A stretch of 64,000 bases of DNA. It comes from CBDCVN01 sp965223585. Lineage in GTDB: Bacteria > Deinococcota > Deinococci > Deinococcales > Trueperaceae. Position numbers and translations under genes: made by a program. The stretch is taken from assembly GCA_965223585.1 (NCBI GenBank), contig CBDCWW010000009.1, forward strand, positions 310,001-374,000, in the 5' to 3' direction. Positions within the stretch are counted from its first letter, which is position 1, and the number at the start of each line of letters is the position of its first letter. This document shows positions 63,410 through 64,000 of this stretch, in pieces. The notes beneath the pieces were generated by a model. That model ran no database searches, was not told where the DNA came from, and saw nothing but the letters and a program-made list of their open reading frames with translations.

Positions 63410-64000
63410 ATGACAAACCATACCACCAAAACATCACCACTTGTTTATGCAAGGGTCGCAGGGGTTCTGTATCTAATGTTGGCCCCACTTGGTGTCTTCG
63501 GTATACTTTATGTTCCCTCCACTCTTATTGCGCCCGGAGATGCTGCAACAACAGCCAGTAATATCATTGCTTCTGAGGGACTATTCCGTCTCAGCATTGT
63601 AAGCGCTCTAGTCACCCAGCTAGTCAATTTATTGCTGGTTCTAGTTTTATACAAGCTACTCAAACCCGTTAACAAAAACCATGCTGTGCTTATGGTTATA
63701 CTCTTTCTGGTCAGTGTCCCTATTACAATGCTCAATGAACTCAACCAATTTGCTGCCCTACTACTATTGAGCGGTGCTGACCACTTGACAGTATTTACAG
63801 CAGATCAGTTGCAAGCTCTGGTACTCCTATTTCTTGATTTGCACGAACATGGAATTCTTATCACCGGTATATTTTGGGGTCTTTGGCTATTTCCCATGGG
63901 TTATTTAGTTTTCAAGTCGGGCTACATTCCTAGAATTATAGGCGTCTTGTTGATGATTGGATGCTTTGGCTACCTGATAGATTCTTTTATGGCTTTTCTT
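63410..64000 (+). CDS. DUF4386 membrane protein (array member 5), cut by the window edge
   Basis: At least 197 codons, open to the window end. AGGAGG lies 8 nt before ATG. TNHTTKTSPLVYARVAGVLY, STLIAPGDAATTASNIIASE, KLLKPVNKNHAVL, LVFKSGYIPRIIGVLLMIG align with array member 3 throughout. The leader AAATTAGGAGGAATTGAAATG equals that of the hydrolase gene at 56283 almost base for base. Confidence 0.8.
   Translation, partial: MTNHTTKTSPLVYARVAGVLYLMLAPLGVFGILYVPSTLIAPGDAATTASNIIASEGLFRLSIVSALVTQLVNLLLVLVLYKLLKPVNKNHAVLMVILFLVSVPITMLNELNQFAALLLLSGADHLTVFTADQLQALVLLFLDLHEHGILITGIFWGLWLFPMGYLVFKSGYIPRIIGVLLMIGCFGYLIDSFMAFL

Noticed and set aside
1..64000. CRISPR arrays, tRNA or rRNA genes
   Set aside because: No regularly spaced short direct repeats and no TPsiC-arm or rRNA signatures were seen; the regular repeats found are all coding (348-bp and 129-bp) or dispersed.

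Overview
The window is a low-GC bacterial chromosome segment (high-30s % GC, judged by eye). The replicative helicase DnaB resembles Deinococcus/Thermus-type DnaB, and several genes have a TANNNT -10 box 5-9 nt before the start codon with no Shine-Dalgarno (SD) site, the leaderless arrangement common in Deinococcota. DUF11-rich surface proteins fit as well. I therefore infer a low-GC member or relative of Deinococcota (Trueperaceae-like), with moderate to low confidence. No rRNA, tRNA or CRISPR array was seen.

Layout. (1) 0-7.1 kb is mobile and conflict-system DNA: a decayed tyrosine recombinase, a small gene cluster ending in an EAD1-domain protein, an IS630-type element (IS-A), a DUF3800-like gene, and an IS1182-type element broken by a second IS630-type element (IS-B). 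(2) 7.2-18 kb is mostly housekeeping: a VOC protein, two tandem paralogues of unknown function, pxpA, pyrC, dnaB, a DUF2283/DUF4258 pair, deoD, ccmE, hpt, lipB and manA. (3) 18-28.5 kb holds a ~3,040-residue secreted repeat protein and, just upstream in the same operon, a tandem-thioredoxin DsbA-like protein. (4) 29-32 kb holds pdxS, ppk2 and an M50 protease with CBS domains. (5) 32-38.6 kb holds a dispersed repeat flanking a GIY-YIG gene, then an EAD1-TIR-nSTAND-WD40 gene cut in two by a second copy of IS-A. (6) 39-44.7 kb holds an ABC3-type exporter (two permeases and an ATPase) and a von Willebrand lipoprotein. (7) 44.7-52.8 kb holds a second IS-B copy, a broken secreted-protein gene, an ABC-2 exporter pair, an IS4-type transposase, a MITE-like element and a truncated lipoprotein gene. 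(8) 52.9-64 kb is an array of membrane and oxidoreductase genes, with five DUF4386 proteins interleaved with three MDR oxidoreductases and a remnant of a fourth.

The strongest system-level signal is the pair of EAD1 (effector-associated domain 1) proteins. One is a membrane-type protein at 977-1492, next to a two-TM protein resembling TRADD-N-associated membrane domains. The other is the 1,423-residue (reconstructed) EAD1-TIR-STAND-WD40 protein. EAD domains are homotypic adaptors in predicted bacterial immunity or programmed-death systems, so the two may once have worked in one pathway. Each locus now carries an identical IS-A copy. A second signal is CTCGAG, which occurs about 40 times against about 8 expected and is absent from most mobile, repetitive and accessory DNA. 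It resembles a HIP1-like iterated palindrome.
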